A stretch of 43,135 nucleotides of DNA from Streptosporangiaceae bacterium (GCA_025964715.1 JAOPYH010000050.1:1-43135); one strand, 5' to 3'; shown: positions 16,879-27,059, counted from the stretch's first letter. Made by a program: numbers and translations. Notes: generated by a model from the letters alone, not told the origin.

Positions 16879-18453
16879 GTGAGGGTCGCGCACAGCGCGC
16901 GGCGGCACAGCCATGGCCGCCCCCTCACCATCAATGCTTCATTTCCATTCTCGGCTCGTCGCCGCGCTCTGCGTGCGGGCCGACTGCCGCGACGTCCGAT
17001 CGCGCGCACCGCCCCCCAGAAAGGGCACTTCATCATCCGCACAGCACATTCATCCCGTAACCGTTCACACCGTCCCGCCAGCGCCGACCGGCAGGCCGCG
17101 CCCAGGTCCGTCCCCGAAGCGCGGACACCCGCCCGGCCCGCGCTGCCCCCGGCGGCCACGTTCGCCGAGCTGGACATGCCGGCCCCCCTGCTGTCCACCC
17201 TGACCCGCGAAGGAGTGACCGAGCCCTTCCCGATCCAGGCGGCGACTCTCCCGGACGCTCTGAACGGCCGGGACGTCCTCGGCCGCGGCCGTACCGGTTC
17301 AGGCAAGACCCTGGCGTTCGGTCTGTCGCTGCTCGCCCGCACGGCCGAGCGCCGCGCCGAGCCCGGCGAACCCCTCGCCCTCGTGCTCGTCCCCACCCGG
17401 GAGCTCGCGCAGCAGGTGACAGCCGCGCTGACCCCGTACGCCCATGCCGTGCGCCTGCGCGTCACGACCGTGGTCGGCGGGATGCCGATCTCGCGTCAGA
17501 TCAACGCGTTGCAGCGCGGAGCCGAGGTGGTCGTCGCGACCCCCGGCCGGCTCGCCGACCTCATCGACCGCAGGGCCTGCCGGCTGGACAAGGTTCGCGT
17601 CACGGTCCTCGACGAGGCCGACCAGATGGCGGACATGGGCTTCCTGCCCCAGGTCACCGCGCTGCTCGACCAGGTCGCTCCGGACGGCCAGCGGATGCTG
17701 TTCTCCGCGACCCTTGACCGCAACGTCGACCGGCTGGTCCGCCGCTTCCTGACCGACCCGGTCAGCCACTCGGTGGACCCGTCCGCCGGCGCGGTGACGA
17801 CCATGGACCACCATCTGCTGCACGTCACCGATCGGGACAAGCTCGACGCCGTCGCCCACATCGGCGCCCGCGAGGGCCGGACGATCATGTTCGTCGGCAT
17901 GAAGCACGCCGCCGACCGCCTCACCCGCAACCTGCTCGCAGCCGGAGTCCCCGCGGCCGCGCTGCACGGGGGCAAGAGCCAGGGTCAGCGGACCCGCACC
18001 CTCGAGCAGTTCCGCAGTGGGCATGTCAACGTGCTGGTGGCGACGAACGTCGCGGCCCGCGGGATCCACATCGACGGCCTCGACCTGGTCGTGAACGTCG
18101 ACCCGCCCACCGACCACAAGGACTACCTGCACCGCGGCGGCCGCACCGCCCGGGCCGGGGAGTCCGGCACCGTCGTCACCCTCGTCCTGCCCAACCAGCG
18201 TCGCGACATGGACCGGATGATGGCCACCGCCGCGATCACGGCCCGCACCACGCGCGTACGCCCCGCCGACGCCGAACTGGCCCAGATCACCGGTGCACGC
18301 ACGCCCTCCGGCGTGGCCGTTACCGTGAGCGCGCCGGAACCCGAGCGCCCCCGGAACCGCACCGGCGCTGCGAACGGGCGGAACGGACGCAACCGCCCGA
18401 CCGCGGCCCGCCGCGCGGCACGGCGCCGCACGCCGCAGACCACGGCCGGCTGA
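16879..18453 (+). CDS. DEAD-box RNA helicase (cold-shock-linked)
   Basis: This protein has up to 524 residues with a complete DEAD-box core: Q-motif region (F95, PFPIQ at 116-120), motif I GRTGSGKT (137-144), PTREL, DEAD (245-248), SAT, and motif VI given as HRGGRTARAG. The first 90 residues and the last 60 are basic and of low complexity, as expected of RNA-binding tails; the DbpA domain of the helicase at 12604-14286 is missing. The N-terminus is uncertain. The GTG at 16879 follows the terminator with no clear Shine-Dalgarno, yet no ATG, GTG or TTG occurs in frame between there and the core. The gene probably works with the cold-shock protein upstream. Confidence 0.9.
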   Translation: MRVAHSARRHSHGRPLTINASFPFSARRRALRAGRLPRRPIARTAPQKGHFIIRTAHSSRNRSHRPASADRQAAPRSVPEARTPARPALPPAATFAELDMPAPLLSTLTREGVTEPFPIQAATLPDALNGRDVLGRGRTGSGKTLAFGLSLLARTAERRAEPGEPLALVLVPTRELAQQVTAALTPYAHAVRLRVTTVVGGMPISRQINALQRGAEVVVATPGRLADLIDRRACRLDKVRVTVLDEADQMADMGFLPQVTALLDQVAPDGQRMLFSATLDRNVDRLVRRFLTDPVSHSVDPSAGAVTTMDHHLLHVTDRDKLDAVAHIGAREGRTIMFVGMKHAADRLTRNLLAAGVPAAALHGGKSQGQRTRTLEQFRSGHVNVLVATNVAARGIHIDGLDLVVNVDPPTDHKDYLHRGGRTARAGESGTVVTLVLPNQRRDMDRMMATAAITARTTRVRPADAELAQITGARTPSGVAVTVSAPEPERPRNRTGAANGRNGRNRPTAARRAARRRTPQTTAG

Positions 18454-18480
18454 GTAACCGTCGTCCTGTGACGAAGTTCG

Positions 18481-18528
18481 GCCAGGATGCGCCCGGCGGC
18501 CCATTGGGGCTGCCGGGCGCATCCTGGC
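18481..18528. terminator. Long perfect hairpin terminator
   Basis: GCCAGGATGCGCCCGGC (18481-18497) is exactly complementary to 18512-18528, giving a 17-bp perfect stem with a 14-nt loop that can itself fold (CCC with GGG). It lies 27 bp after the DEAD-box stop. It lacks a U-tract but would be a very strong barrier to transcription. Confidence 0.7.
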
Positions 18529-18553
18529 GACTAAGACCCGTCCGACGGGGCAG

Positions 18554-19027
18554 GTGGCGAGAATGAGCATCATTGAGCCGTTGCGCGAGCTGATCGGCCG
18601 TTCGCGCAGACGAGACGACGTCCGGCTGCTCTACGTCAACGACAACCACGGCGACTTCTCGGCCACCCGCGAGGACATAGTGCAACGCGCACTCGAAGGT
18701 CGGCGGCCCGATCTCGTGGAGCCGGTCCTGCCGTCGAACGACTGCGCGTTCCTGGCCAAGGTCAGGCACAGCGCCTTCTACGGCACTCCGCTGGATTACC
18801 TGCTGCAGCGCGAGAATGTCGGCAAGGTGATCCTCACCGGCCAGGTGACCGAGCAGTGCGTGCTCTACAGCGCTCTGGACGCCTACGTACGGCACTTCCA
18901 GATCAAGGTCCCTGAGGACGCGGTGGCCCACATCGACCATGAGCTGGGCGAAGCCGCACTGCGGATGATGGGACGCAACATGCGAGCCGAGATCGTCACC
19001 GCGGCGACCTGCCTGGGCTCACTGTGA
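18554..19027 (+). pseudogene. N-terminally truncated isochorismatase-family cysteine hydrolase
   Basis: The 157 residues match the isochorismatase/nicotinamidase fold from the second beta-strand onward (VRLLYVNDNHGDF). The catalytic lysine K69 (FLAKVRHSAFYGT) and the nucleophile C102 (LTGQVTEQCVLYSALDAY) are present. The first strand, which carries the catalytic aspartate in a VIDMQND-like motif, is missing. The 100 bp upstream hold only the helicase terminator and no coding remnant of it. The reading frame itself is intact and ends normally. It is either a decayed gene or a rewired short variant; without the Asp of the Asp-Lys-Cys triad normal hydrolase activity is unlikely. An alternative start is the ATG at 18563. 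Its stop overlaps the convergent SDR gene by 9 bp. Confidence 0.7.
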
Positions 19028-20500
19028 GTGAACACCGGCATTCGAGGCGGATTCGGCGAGCGCGCGGGCGGCGACGTTGCCGGGCATGCGGCCGAAGATG
19101 AGCCCGTGGAGCGGCGCGATCGACCGCCAGTAGACATGTCCGAGCAGACCCCGGGGATAGAAGATCGCGCGCTGGCCGTATACCGTACGGCCGTCCCGGC
19201 TCCGGACGGACAGCTCCAGCCAGGCCAGGCCGGGGAGCCGCATCTCGGCACGCAGCCGCAGGAGACGGCCTGGCTCGATTTCCTCCACCCGCCAGAAGTC
19301 CACAGCGTCACCGACCCGCAGCCGATCTGGGTCGCGGCGGCCCCGGCGCAACCCGACCCCGCCGACCAGCCGGTCGAGAAACCCGCGTACCCACCAGGCG
19401 ACGGGGAGTGAGTACCAGCCGTTCTGGCCTCCGATGCCCTCGATCGCCCGCCACACCGCACCCGGTGGGGCGTCGATCACACGAGTGCGCTCATCCACGT
19501 ACAGGCTGCCGCCAGACCACTCGGGATCGGTCGGCAGCGGGTCACTCGGCGCGCCCGGCGTGGAGGCGGAGGACCATCTCGTGAGCACGTCCCTGTCCCG
19601 GATGCGGCGTAGCGCGAGCTCGACGGCCCGATCGAAACCGATCAAGCCCTCCGCCGGCTCGGGAACGTACTCGCCGATGTCGTGCTCGCGCGCGACGACC
19701 TCGTTGCGCAGCGACTCCACCAGCGGACGTGCCAGGGCACCGGGGACCGGCGTGACGAGCCCCACCCAGAGGCTGGACAACTTCGGTGTCAGCACGGGCA
19801 CCTTCACGATCAGCCGCGGCGGCAGCCCGGCGACGACCGCGTACCGGCGCATCATGTCGACGTAGGTCAGCACATCCCGGCCGCCGATGTCGAAGGCGCG
19901 GTTGACCTCGGGGGGCAGGGTGGCGCAGCCGACGAGATAACGCAGGACGTCCCGGATGGCGACCGGCTGGATTCGGGTGCGCACCCAGCGCGGAGTGACC
20001 ATCACGGGTAGCCGTTCGGTCAGGTGACGCAGCATCTCGAAGGAGGCGGACCCGGACCCTATGATGACGGCCGCCCGGAGCACCGCCGTGGGAACCTGCG
20101 ACCTGAGCAGGATCTCGCCGACCTCGGTGCGAGAGCGCAGGTGCGGCGACAACTCCCCCTCGGGCGCCAGCCCGCCGAGATACACGATCCGCCCGATCCC
20201 GGCCTCACCCGCGACCGCCGCGAAGGTCTCGGCCGCACGGCGGTCGACGGCCTCGAAATCGCCGCTCCCCCCGATCGCATGAATCAGGTAGTAGGCCGTG
20301 TCCATGCCGTCGAGTGCCTTGCGAAGGGCGCGGGCGTCGGTCGCATCGGCCTGGACGACCTCGACCTCACCGGCCCACGGCAGATCGCGCAGCCGCTCGG
20401 GACGGCGCGCCATGCAGCGCACCTCATGTCCGGCGGACAGCAACTCGGGGATGAGCCGCCCGCCGATATAGCCCGTAGCCCCCGTGACCAGGCATCGCAC
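19019..20500 (-). CDS. SDR/NAD-epimerase-like protein fused to a DUF2867 (SRPBCC-like) domain
   Basis: This is a 493-residue two-domain protein. Residues 1-300 form an atypical short-chain dehydrogenase (complex-I NDUFA9/NmrA-like) with the dinucleotide site GATGYIGG (7-14) and the YYLIHAIGGSGDFE segment. Residues 335-485 match DUF2867, an SRPBCC-like domain (GAVWRAIEGIGGQNGWYS, WRVEEIEPGRLLRLRAEMRLPG, LEL.V). This fusion is widespread in actinobacteria and has no firm function; roles in lipid or quinone handling have been suggested. The GTG start at 20500 follows a GGAAGGGG stretch. It converges with the truncated hydrolase and is divergent from the NuoF-like gene. Confidence 0.88.
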   Translation of the reverse strand: MRCLVTGATGYIGGRLIPELLSAGHEVRCMARRPERLRDLPWAGEVEVVQADATDARALRKALDGMDTAYYLIHAIGGSGDFEAVDRRAAETFAAVAGEAGIGRIVYLGGLAPEGELSPHLRSRTEVGEILLRSQVPTAVLRAAVIIGSGSASFEMLRHLTERLPVMVTPRWVRTRIQPVAIRDVLRYLVGCATLPPEVNRAFDIGGRDVLTYVDMMRRYAVVAGLPPRLIVKVPVLTPKLSSLWVGLVTPVPGALARPLVESLRNEVVAREHDIGEYVPEPAEGLIGFDRAVELALRRIRDRDVLTRWSSASTPGAPSDPLPTDPEWSGGSLYVDERTRVIDAPPGAVWRAIEGIGGQNGWYSLPVAWWVRGFLDRLVGGVGLRRGRRDPDRLRVGDAVDFWRVEEIEPGRLLRLRAEMRLPGLAWLELSVRSRDGRTVYGQRAIFYPRGLLGHVYWRSIAPLHGLIFGRMPGNVAARALAESASNAGVHSQ

Positions 20501-20748
20501 GCCCCATCCCCTTCCCGGTCATACGCCGGCCAACCTCGGCCGGACGGCTCCGCGCCCGCGCTGCGGCACCGGCGGGAGCCTGTAGGTCACCGGCTCGGGG
20601 GAGGGCGATCTCAACCCCATCTCCCCCGGCCGGGGAATGGGCGGCGGCCCGCATGGCTCGTACGGTCGAAGCACGAGACCTGACCGCAGGAATGTTCCGG
20701 CCTCTGGGCCAGGGCCGAGGAGCCGGACGAGGTGAAGGGGGCCGGCCG

Positions 20749-22037
<1,289 letters not shown>

Positions 22038-22041
<4 letters not shown>

Positions 22042-22274
22042 CAACGACCCTGCGTGACCCCTTGACCTTCTCCATCCGAGAGCGACGGCGGCTCCAGCGC
22101 TACCTGCTGGAGTTCCGAGACGGTCCGGACGCCCCCGTCGAGGACCTGATCAGCCTGCTGACCGAGGGGCCGGTGCCGCAAGAGCTGCGGGAGCCGCTGC
22201 GGGCAATGGTGCTCGCCGAGCTTCCGGGGCTGCAGCGCGCGGTGCACCCTGCGCCCGGCTGGACACCGCGATGA
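22038..22274 (+). CDS. Small protein translationally coupled to the NuoF-like gene
   Basis: This 78-residue protein starts with GTG overlapping the upstream TGA (GTGA, 22038-22041). It is mostly helical and charged (RERRRLQRYLLEFRDG, VEDLISLLTEG), with no cysteines, membrane segment or motif I recognise. The coupling and the high third-position GC support a real gene. It probably forms a complex with, or helps mature, the NuoF-like flavoprotein. No function can be assigned. Confidence 0.65.
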
Positions 22275-22292
22275 CGGACGGGCGTGCGTCCG
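22275..22292. terminator. Short bidirectional hairpin
   Basis: CGGACG-GGCGTG-CGTCCG forms a 6-bp stem in the 41-bp gap between two convergent genes. The stem is weak and has no U-tract. Confidence 0.35.
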
Positions 22293-22315
22293 CGCCGGGA
22301 TCCTTCGCGTAGGTG

Positions 22316-23248
22316 TCAGACCCCCGCCGCCCGTACGTCCGCGTACACCTGGGCCGCCAGATCGGCGAGCTCCTTGGCATCGCGTGTGTTGGCCTGGAGG
22401 TCCAACAGCACCTCCTGGACACCCACAGCCGCCTGCCGGACCACATCCTCTACGACCTGCTCGACAGTGCCCATGAACGGCCGGCGCTCCGTATCCTCGA
22501 CCGGAGCATCGGTGAGCCGCACGTTCGCCCGTACGCACAGGTCCAGCTCATCGGCATCGCGGCCGTGCGACACGGCCATCTCCGTCAGCTCCTGCCACTG
22601 AGCCGCCAGCTGCTCCGGCGGGATCCCCGCGGGCATCCAGCCGTCGGCACGGCGGGCCACGCGGTCCAGCGTCTTGCGGCTGGTCGCCGCCAGATAGATC
22701 GGGATCGGGCGCGCGGGCTTCGGCCCGACCTCCGACGCCCTGATCACGGTACGAGTGCCCTGGTACGAAACCGGGTCCGGGCCCCACACCGCCGCACAGA
22801 CGTCGAGCAGTTCGTCAAACACCGCCCCCCGCTCCTCGAACGGGGCGAAGGGTGCGGCCGCGTACTCGTCCAGTGACCAGCCCGTGCCCAAGCCCGCCAC
22901 CACCCGGCCGCCGCTCGCCGCATCCAGCGTCGCGAGACTGCGGGCGAGCTGGACGGGCACATGCAAGGGGGCGATGAGCACGCTGGTGCCGAGCCGTGCC
23001 CGCTGTGTCACGGCTCCGGCGAGCGACAGCACGACGAGCGGATCGGCCACCGACCGGTAACGATCCGGCCAGGACAGTCCGGGGATTCCGTACAGTCCCT
23101 GCTGCGGCCGCTCCGGGAACAGCACCCGTTCGAAGACCCATAGGCTCTCGTAGCCGGTCTCCTCGGCGGCTCGTGCCACCTCGACCACATCGTGTCCCAG
23201 GTCGTACCACTTCATCTGCGGGAGTCCGAGCCCCAGCCGTATCGCCAT
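22316..23248 (-). CDS. LLM-class (luciferase-like) F420-dependent oxidoreductase
   Basis: This 310-residue TIM-barrel oxidoreductase is of the luciferase-like monooxygenase superfamily. Typical segments are AEETGYESLWVFER, LGTSVLIAPLHVPVQLARSLATLDAASGGRVVAGLGTGW, and RPIPIYLAATSRKTLDRVARRADGWMP. The GLGTGW and ADGW motifs are those of the actinobacterial F420-dependent branch, so deazaflavin F420 is a more likely cofactor than FMN. The substrate is unknown. It starts at ATG 23248 and converges with the NuoF-like unit. Confidence 0.9.
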   Translation of the reverse strand: MAIRLGLGLPQMKWYDLGHDVVEVARAAEETGYESLWVFERVLFPERPQQGLYGIPGLSWPDRYRSVADPLVVLSLAGAVTQRARLGTSVLIAPLHVPVQLARSLATLDAASGGRVVAGLGTGWSLDEYAAAPFAPFEERGAVFDELLDVCAAVWGPDPVSYQGTRTVIRASEVGPKPARPIPIYLAATSRKTLDRVARRADGWMPAGIPPEQLAAQWQELTEMAVSHGRDADELDLCVRANVRLTDAPVEDTERRPFMGTVEQVVEDVVRQAAVGVQEVLLDLQANTRDAKELADLAAQVYADVRAAGV

Positions 23249-23295
23249 TTGTCAATTCTCTCTCGCCACCCCCGAGAGCACAGGAGCTTGCCCTG

Positions 23296-23313
23296 CCGAT
23301 GAGCGCGCATCGG
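23296..23313 (-). terminator. Short hairpin after the STAS gene
   Basis: CCGATG-AGCGCG-CATCGG forms a perfect 6-bp stem 26 bp downstream of the STAS stop. It is a weak terminator candidate without a U-tract. Confidence 0.35.
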
Positions 23314-23338
23314 GGACGGGGGCTTCAGCGGGTCCGGG

Positions 23339-23749
23339 TCACGCGTGGCGGTTTTCCTCTGGGTGGGCGAGCGCTTCAGCGAGCGTGGAATGGATCTTGA
23401 AACTGCGGTCCAGGCCCGTGATGTGCAGCAGTCTGGCCATTTGGGGACTGGGCGCCGCCAGATGAAGGTCGATGTGACGCGGCGTGGCGCGGTGGAGCGT
23501 GCCGATGAGCACGCCCAGCCCGGCCGCGTCGCAAAAGAACACCCCTGACAGGTCGACGACGAGCAGGTCCGTGCAGGAGCCGAGCGCGTCCAACAGGTCC
23601 TCTCGCAGCGCAGGAGCCGTGGCGATGTCGATGTCGCCGTGCAGTCTGACGATGGTGTGGGCGGGCTGGCGAATGGTGGATAGGTCCACGTCTACATGGG
23701 CGTGGCCGACTCTCTTCCCGGCGGTGGCGTGGTGGTCCTTGGTGTTCAT
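23339..23749 (-). CDS. STAS-domain anti-sigma-factor antagonist-like protein
   Basis: This 136-residue single STAS domain belongs to the SpoIIAA/RsbV family, which bind anti-sigma kinases to free stress sigma factors. The core strands (TIVRLHGDIDIATAPALREDLL, LLVVDLSGVFFCDAAGLGVL) are clear. The serine that the partner kinase phosphorylates (D-S-S-G in SpoIIAA) is replaced: the motif here is D74-A75-A76-G77. The protein could not be switched off by phosphorylation in the usual way and may be constitutively binding or have another partner. ATG 23749 is chosen because the conserved domain follows shortly after; an upstream extension of 41 residues has no family support. Confidence 0.88.
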   Translation of the reverse strand: MNTKDHHATAGKRVGHAHVDVDLSTIRQPAHTIVRLHGDIDIATAPALREDLLDALGSCTDLLVVDLSGVFFCDAAGLGVLIGTLHRATPRHIDLHLAAPSPQMARLLHITGLDRSFKIHSTLAEALAHPEENRHA

Positions 23750-23960
23750 GACTGCCCCCGGACATGACCGGCTCTCGCCGGTGGTTATGTTCAGCCTCGC
23801 ACGCGGGGACGGCGGAGGTACGCGGTGGGTAAGCAGCACAGCCCAACGCCTTGCCCGCCGAACAGCGCACAAACTTTGCCCTCGTCAGAGTGAATGATCG
23901 TCCTTCACGGGTAGGGCGCCGTCGTTGGTTCCGCGCAGAATATCTGGAAAGGCCAACGTC

Positions 23961-24377
23961 ATGACCCGACCATCTGGCCTTGAACGGCACCCCGACATTC
24001 TCGAAATGCGAGAAAAATATGAACGGGCGGCATCCAGTCCGGTTGCCCAGGCCGTCGCTGGCCTGACGCTGCTCGCAGGCCTGTACCTCGCGATATCACC
24101 GTGGGTGGTGGGCTTCTACGGCCTAACGCGGTTGACCGTCAGTAATCTCGTCACGGGCATCGCGCTGGCGGCTCTCGCCCTCGGCCTCGCCTCTGCCTAC
24201 GGACGCACCCACGGGCTGAGCTGGATCGCACCCATCATCGGCGTCTGGACGATCGTGTCCCCCTGGCTCATGCACTCAGGTATGAGGGGGACCATCTGGA
24301 ACAACGTCGTCACCGGGGCCGTGATCGTCCTGCTCGGAGCAGGCGCGGTCGCAGTCGGTCTTCGGCAACGACTCTGA
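23961..24377 (+). CDS. SPW-repeat membrane protein
   Basis: This 138-residue membrane protein has four hydrophobic segments arranged as two SPW repeats (AISPWVVGF at 45-53 and IVSPWLMHS at 98-106). The family is defined by this SPW motif and is common in actinobacteria, with no established function. The N-terminal 25 residues are hydrophilic and charged. ATG 23961 is preferred over an upstream GTG because of a GGAAAGG stretch. It is divergent from the STAS gene across about 210 bp that should hold both promoters. Confidence 0.85.
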   Translation: MTRPSGLERHPDILEMREKYERAASSPVAQAVAGLTLLAGLYLAISPWVVGFYGLTRLTVSNLVTGIALAALALGLASAYGRTHGLSWIAPIIGVWTIVSPWLMHSGMRGTIWNNVVTGAVIVLLGAGAVAVGLRQRL

Positions 24378-24444
24378 CCGAATACGGCGTGCGGCGACAG
24401 GCGGCGCCTGGGGCAAGGGTGCCGCCGACGGGTATGAGTCTTGG

Positions 24445-25986
24445 ATGGGTGGCGGCGAGGTGGCCCGGCTCTTCCACGACGAGACGAGCTTCGGCTCGGG
24501 GCGTCGGCCGCGGCGAAGTCTGCCCGGGTTCGTCCCGATGGATCCGCGCAACCGGCCCCGCCCGTTCAAACGTTATCCGGGGGCACGTGTCCGCGGACTG
24601 CCCACGGAGCTGCCCCCGAGGGGAGCACCGGCAGCCGCGGCGCTGTCCGGGCGGGGACCGCTCGCCGACGCGACCGTGGACCTCGAGCTTCTCGCCCGTC
24701 TGCTTTTCTTCTCGGCCGGCGTCACGCGGATGGCCGAAGGCATGGAGCAGACCGTCTGGTTCCGGGCCGCGCCGTCCGCGGGAAACCTCCACCCTGTGGA
24801 GGTGTACGTGGCGGCCGGGGCCATGGCCGGGCTCGACGCAGGCCTGTACCACTTCGCGCCGGACGTGTTCGGCCTCGAGGAGCTGTCCGAGGCGGACTGC
24901 CGGCCGGCCGTGGCCGATGCCGTGGTGGTCCCCGAGGCCGCGGCCGGCCCGCTGGTTCTCCTCCTCACCGGCATCCCGTGGCGGACCGCGTGGAAGTACG
25001 GCGAACGCGGGTGGCGCCACGTGTACTGGGACGCGGGAGCGGTTGTCGCCAACCTCCTCGCGGTCGCCGGCGCCTACGGGCTGCGGGCGCGCGTTGTTCT
25101 CGGTTTCGTGGACTCCGCCTTGTGCCGGCAGCTCGGGATCGATGGCGCGGCCGAGTTCCTGGTAGCAGCGATCGTCGTCGGCGAGCCGAGCGGCCAGGCC
25201 GTGACGGCCGGCTGCGAGCCACCGCACCTCACGGCGGCTCCGCTGTCCCCGGCGCCGGTCGAGTTTCCGCTCATCACGCGCGTTCAGCGGGCAGGCGATC
25301 TGGCCACGGCCGAGGAGGTGGCGGCCTGGCGGGCGGCGGCCCCGGCCGGGTTGCCGCGTGCGGACAACGTGGTCGACCAGCCGGCCGTGGCCCGGGACGA
25401 GCCGGTCGAGTCGGTGATCCTGCGGCGCGGGTCAACCAGGCGGATGCGCCGCGGCGTCGCGCCAGCCGAGCTGCTGCATTGGGGAATGGCGGTGGCCACC
25501 CGGCACGTACCCGCTGACGCCATTCCGGCCGGGGCCACCCTGCTCTCCCACGAGCTGGCCGTGCACGCGGTCCGGGGCATGGAGCCCGGGTTGTACCACT
25601 GGGTCGACGGCCGGGCGGAGCCCTACCGGACCGCGGCAGAGGCCGCGGTCCGGCGGCTGAGCCGGCATCTGTGCCTGGACCAGCCGCTCGGTGGCGACTC
25701 GGCCTACACCGACTTCGCCTGTGCCGACCTGGATCGGGTGCTCGACGGGTACGGCGACCGCGGATACCGCGTCGCCCAGTTCGAGGCGGGCGTGGCCGCC
25801 GGGCGCCTGCAGCTCGCCGCGTTCACCCTGGGTCACGGCGGCACTGGCCTCACGTTCTCCGACGAGGACGTCTCGGCGGCGTTCGGCACTCGGGCGGCCT
25901 GCATGCTCGTCACCTCGATAGGGATTCCCGCCTACCGGGCGAAGCCGGGCGGCCCGCCGGGCCGTCCCACGCGACTCGGCTACTGA
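24445..25986 (+). CDS. SagB/ThcOx-type nitroreductase-fold dehydrogenase, tandem domains
   Basis: This 513-residue protein contains two nitroreductase-like domains in one chain. The first (about 70-250) has the SagB signature APSAGNLHPVEVYV (109-122) and the YHFAP.VFGLEEL segment, and would bind FMN. The second (about 320-495) keeps the fold (LLSHELAVHAVRGMEPGLYHW, AQFEAGVAAGRLQLAAFTLGHGGTGLTF) but lacks the PSAGN motif. SagB enzymes oxidise azolines to azoles in RiPP natural products, but no YcaO cyclodehydratase or precursor peptide is nearby, so a RiPP role is not supported. It may act on another peptide or small molecule. The start is ATG 24445 with a weak Shine-Dalgarno. Confidence 0.87.
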   Translation: MGGGEVARLFHDETSFGSGRRPRRSLPGFVPMDPRNRPRPFKRYPGARVRGLPTELPPRGAPAAAALSGRGPLADATVDLELLARLLFFSAGVTRMAEGMEQTVWFRAAPSAGNLHPVEVYVAAGAMAGLDAGLYHFAPDVFGLEELSEADCRPAVADAVVVPEAAAGPLVLLLTGIPWRTAWKYGERGWRHVYWDAGAVVANLLAVAGAYGLRARVVLGFVDSALCRQLGIDGAAEFLVAAIVVGEPSGQAVTAGCEPPHLTAAPLSPAPVEFPLITRVQRAGDLATAEEVAAWRAAAPAGLPRADNVVDQPAVARDEPVESVILRRGSTRRMRRGVAPAELLHWGMAVATRHVPADAIPAGATLLSHELAVHAVRGMEPGLYHWVDGRAEPYRTAAEAAVRRLSRHLCLDQPLGGDSAYTDFACADLDRVLDGYGDRGYRVAQFEAGVAAGRLQLAAFTLGHGGTGLTFSDEDVSAAFGTRAACMLVTSIGIPAYRAKPGGPPGRPTRLGY

Positions 25987-25991
25987 ACAGG

Positions 25992-26870
25992 TCAGATGCT
26001 CCCGGAGAAGGTGTCGCAGCGGGACGGCGCGCCGGAGTCGTACCCGGCGGAGAACCACCGCTGGCGCTGCGCGGACGTGCCGTGGGTGAAGCTGTCGGGA
26101 TCGGCCCTGCCCTGCGCGCGCTCCTGGATGCGGTCGTCGCCGACCGCCTTGGCCGCGTCGAGCGCCTCCGCGATGTCCCGGTCGCTGAACGGCTTACTGA
26201 AGAAGCCGGTTTGCACGGCGTGCTCGGCCCACACACCGGCATAGCAGTCGGCCTGCAGCTCCAGCCGTACCGAAGCGCTCGAGGCACCTTGCCGGTCGTT
26301 GCCCACCTTGCGCATGGTGCCGAGCGCGTCCTGAACGTGGTGGCCGTACTCATGTGCGACGACGTAGGCCTCCGAGAAGGGCCCACCCTTGGCACCGAAC
26401 CTGGCGTGCAGCTCCTGGAAGAACCCGAGATCGAGGTAGACCCGCTTGTCACCGGGGCAGTAGAACGGCCCGACCGCCGAGGTGGCGTCACCACAGGCCG
26501 TAGCCGTCGCGCCGCTGAACAAACGGGTGCGCGCCACGGCGTAGGTGCGGCCGCGGTCGGCGAAATCCTTCTTCCAGTAGGCCTGGACGCTGTTGACCAC
26601 CCCCACGATGCGGCAGTCCTCCGACTGGTCGGCGTCGGCGCCCGTACGGCACTTCGACGAGAGGCTGTTGCCAGGCGGTGCGCCGCTACTGCCGCTACCG
26701 CCGCCCACACCGCCCAAGAGGGCACCCGGGTTGACGCCGAAGATCACGGCAGCGACCAGTGCGATGAGGCCGATCGCGCCGCCGCCGATGGCCATGCCAC
26801 CGAACGGCATACCTCCCCGGGAGTCCTCCACCTGAGAGGCGTCGAGCTGGGCGTCGTCATCGAAGTCCAC
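25992..26870 (-). CDS. Membrane-anchored neutral zinc metallopeptidase (YpfJ/KPN_02809 family)
   Basis: This 292-residue protein has an acidic N-terminus, one membrane segment (about 26-48) and a glycine/serine-rich linker, then an extracytoplasmic zinc peptidase domain. The HEYGH motif (H173, E174, H177) and the third-ligand region LELQADC (E204) are intact. Three cysteine pairs in the outer domain (for example C74/C86 and C126/C138) could form disulfides. The family's substrates are unknown. The GTG start at 26870 has an AGGAGG Shine-Dalgarno 6 bases upstream. It is convergent with the SagB-like gene. Confidence 0.93.
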   Translation of the reverse strand: MDFDDDAQLDASQVEDSRGGMPFGGMAIGGGAIGLIALVAAVIFGVNPGALLGGVGGGSGSSGAPPGNSLSSKCRTGADADQSEDCRIVGVVNSVQAYWKKDFADRGRTYAVARTRLFSGATATACGDATSAVGPFYCPGDKRVYLDLGFFQELHARFGAKGGPFSEAYVVAHEYGHHVQDALGTMRKVGNDRQGASSASVRLELQADCYAGVWAEHAVQTGFFSKPFSDRDIAEALDAAKAVGDDRIQERAQGRADPDSFTHGTSAQRQRWFSAGYDSGAPSRCDTFSGSI

Positions 26871-27059
26871 GCGTGGCCTCCTGGTCCTGGCACAACGGGT
26901 CGATCCCGATGAGCACCGAATCTAACAAGACGATCCGCACCTTCTCATGACAACCACAGCCCCGCAGCTCGGCCAGGCCCCACACCCTGTGGTCGCCGCC
27001 CGTTCATCTCGCCTGCGTAGCGTCCCTGGGACATAGCACCCAAGCAACGAAAGCAAGGC

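Noticed and set aside
24445..25986. A thiazole/oxazole RiPP biosynthesis cluster around the SagB-like gene.
   Set aside because: No YcaO cyclodehydratase, precursor peptide or transporter of that type is found within the neighbouring genes.
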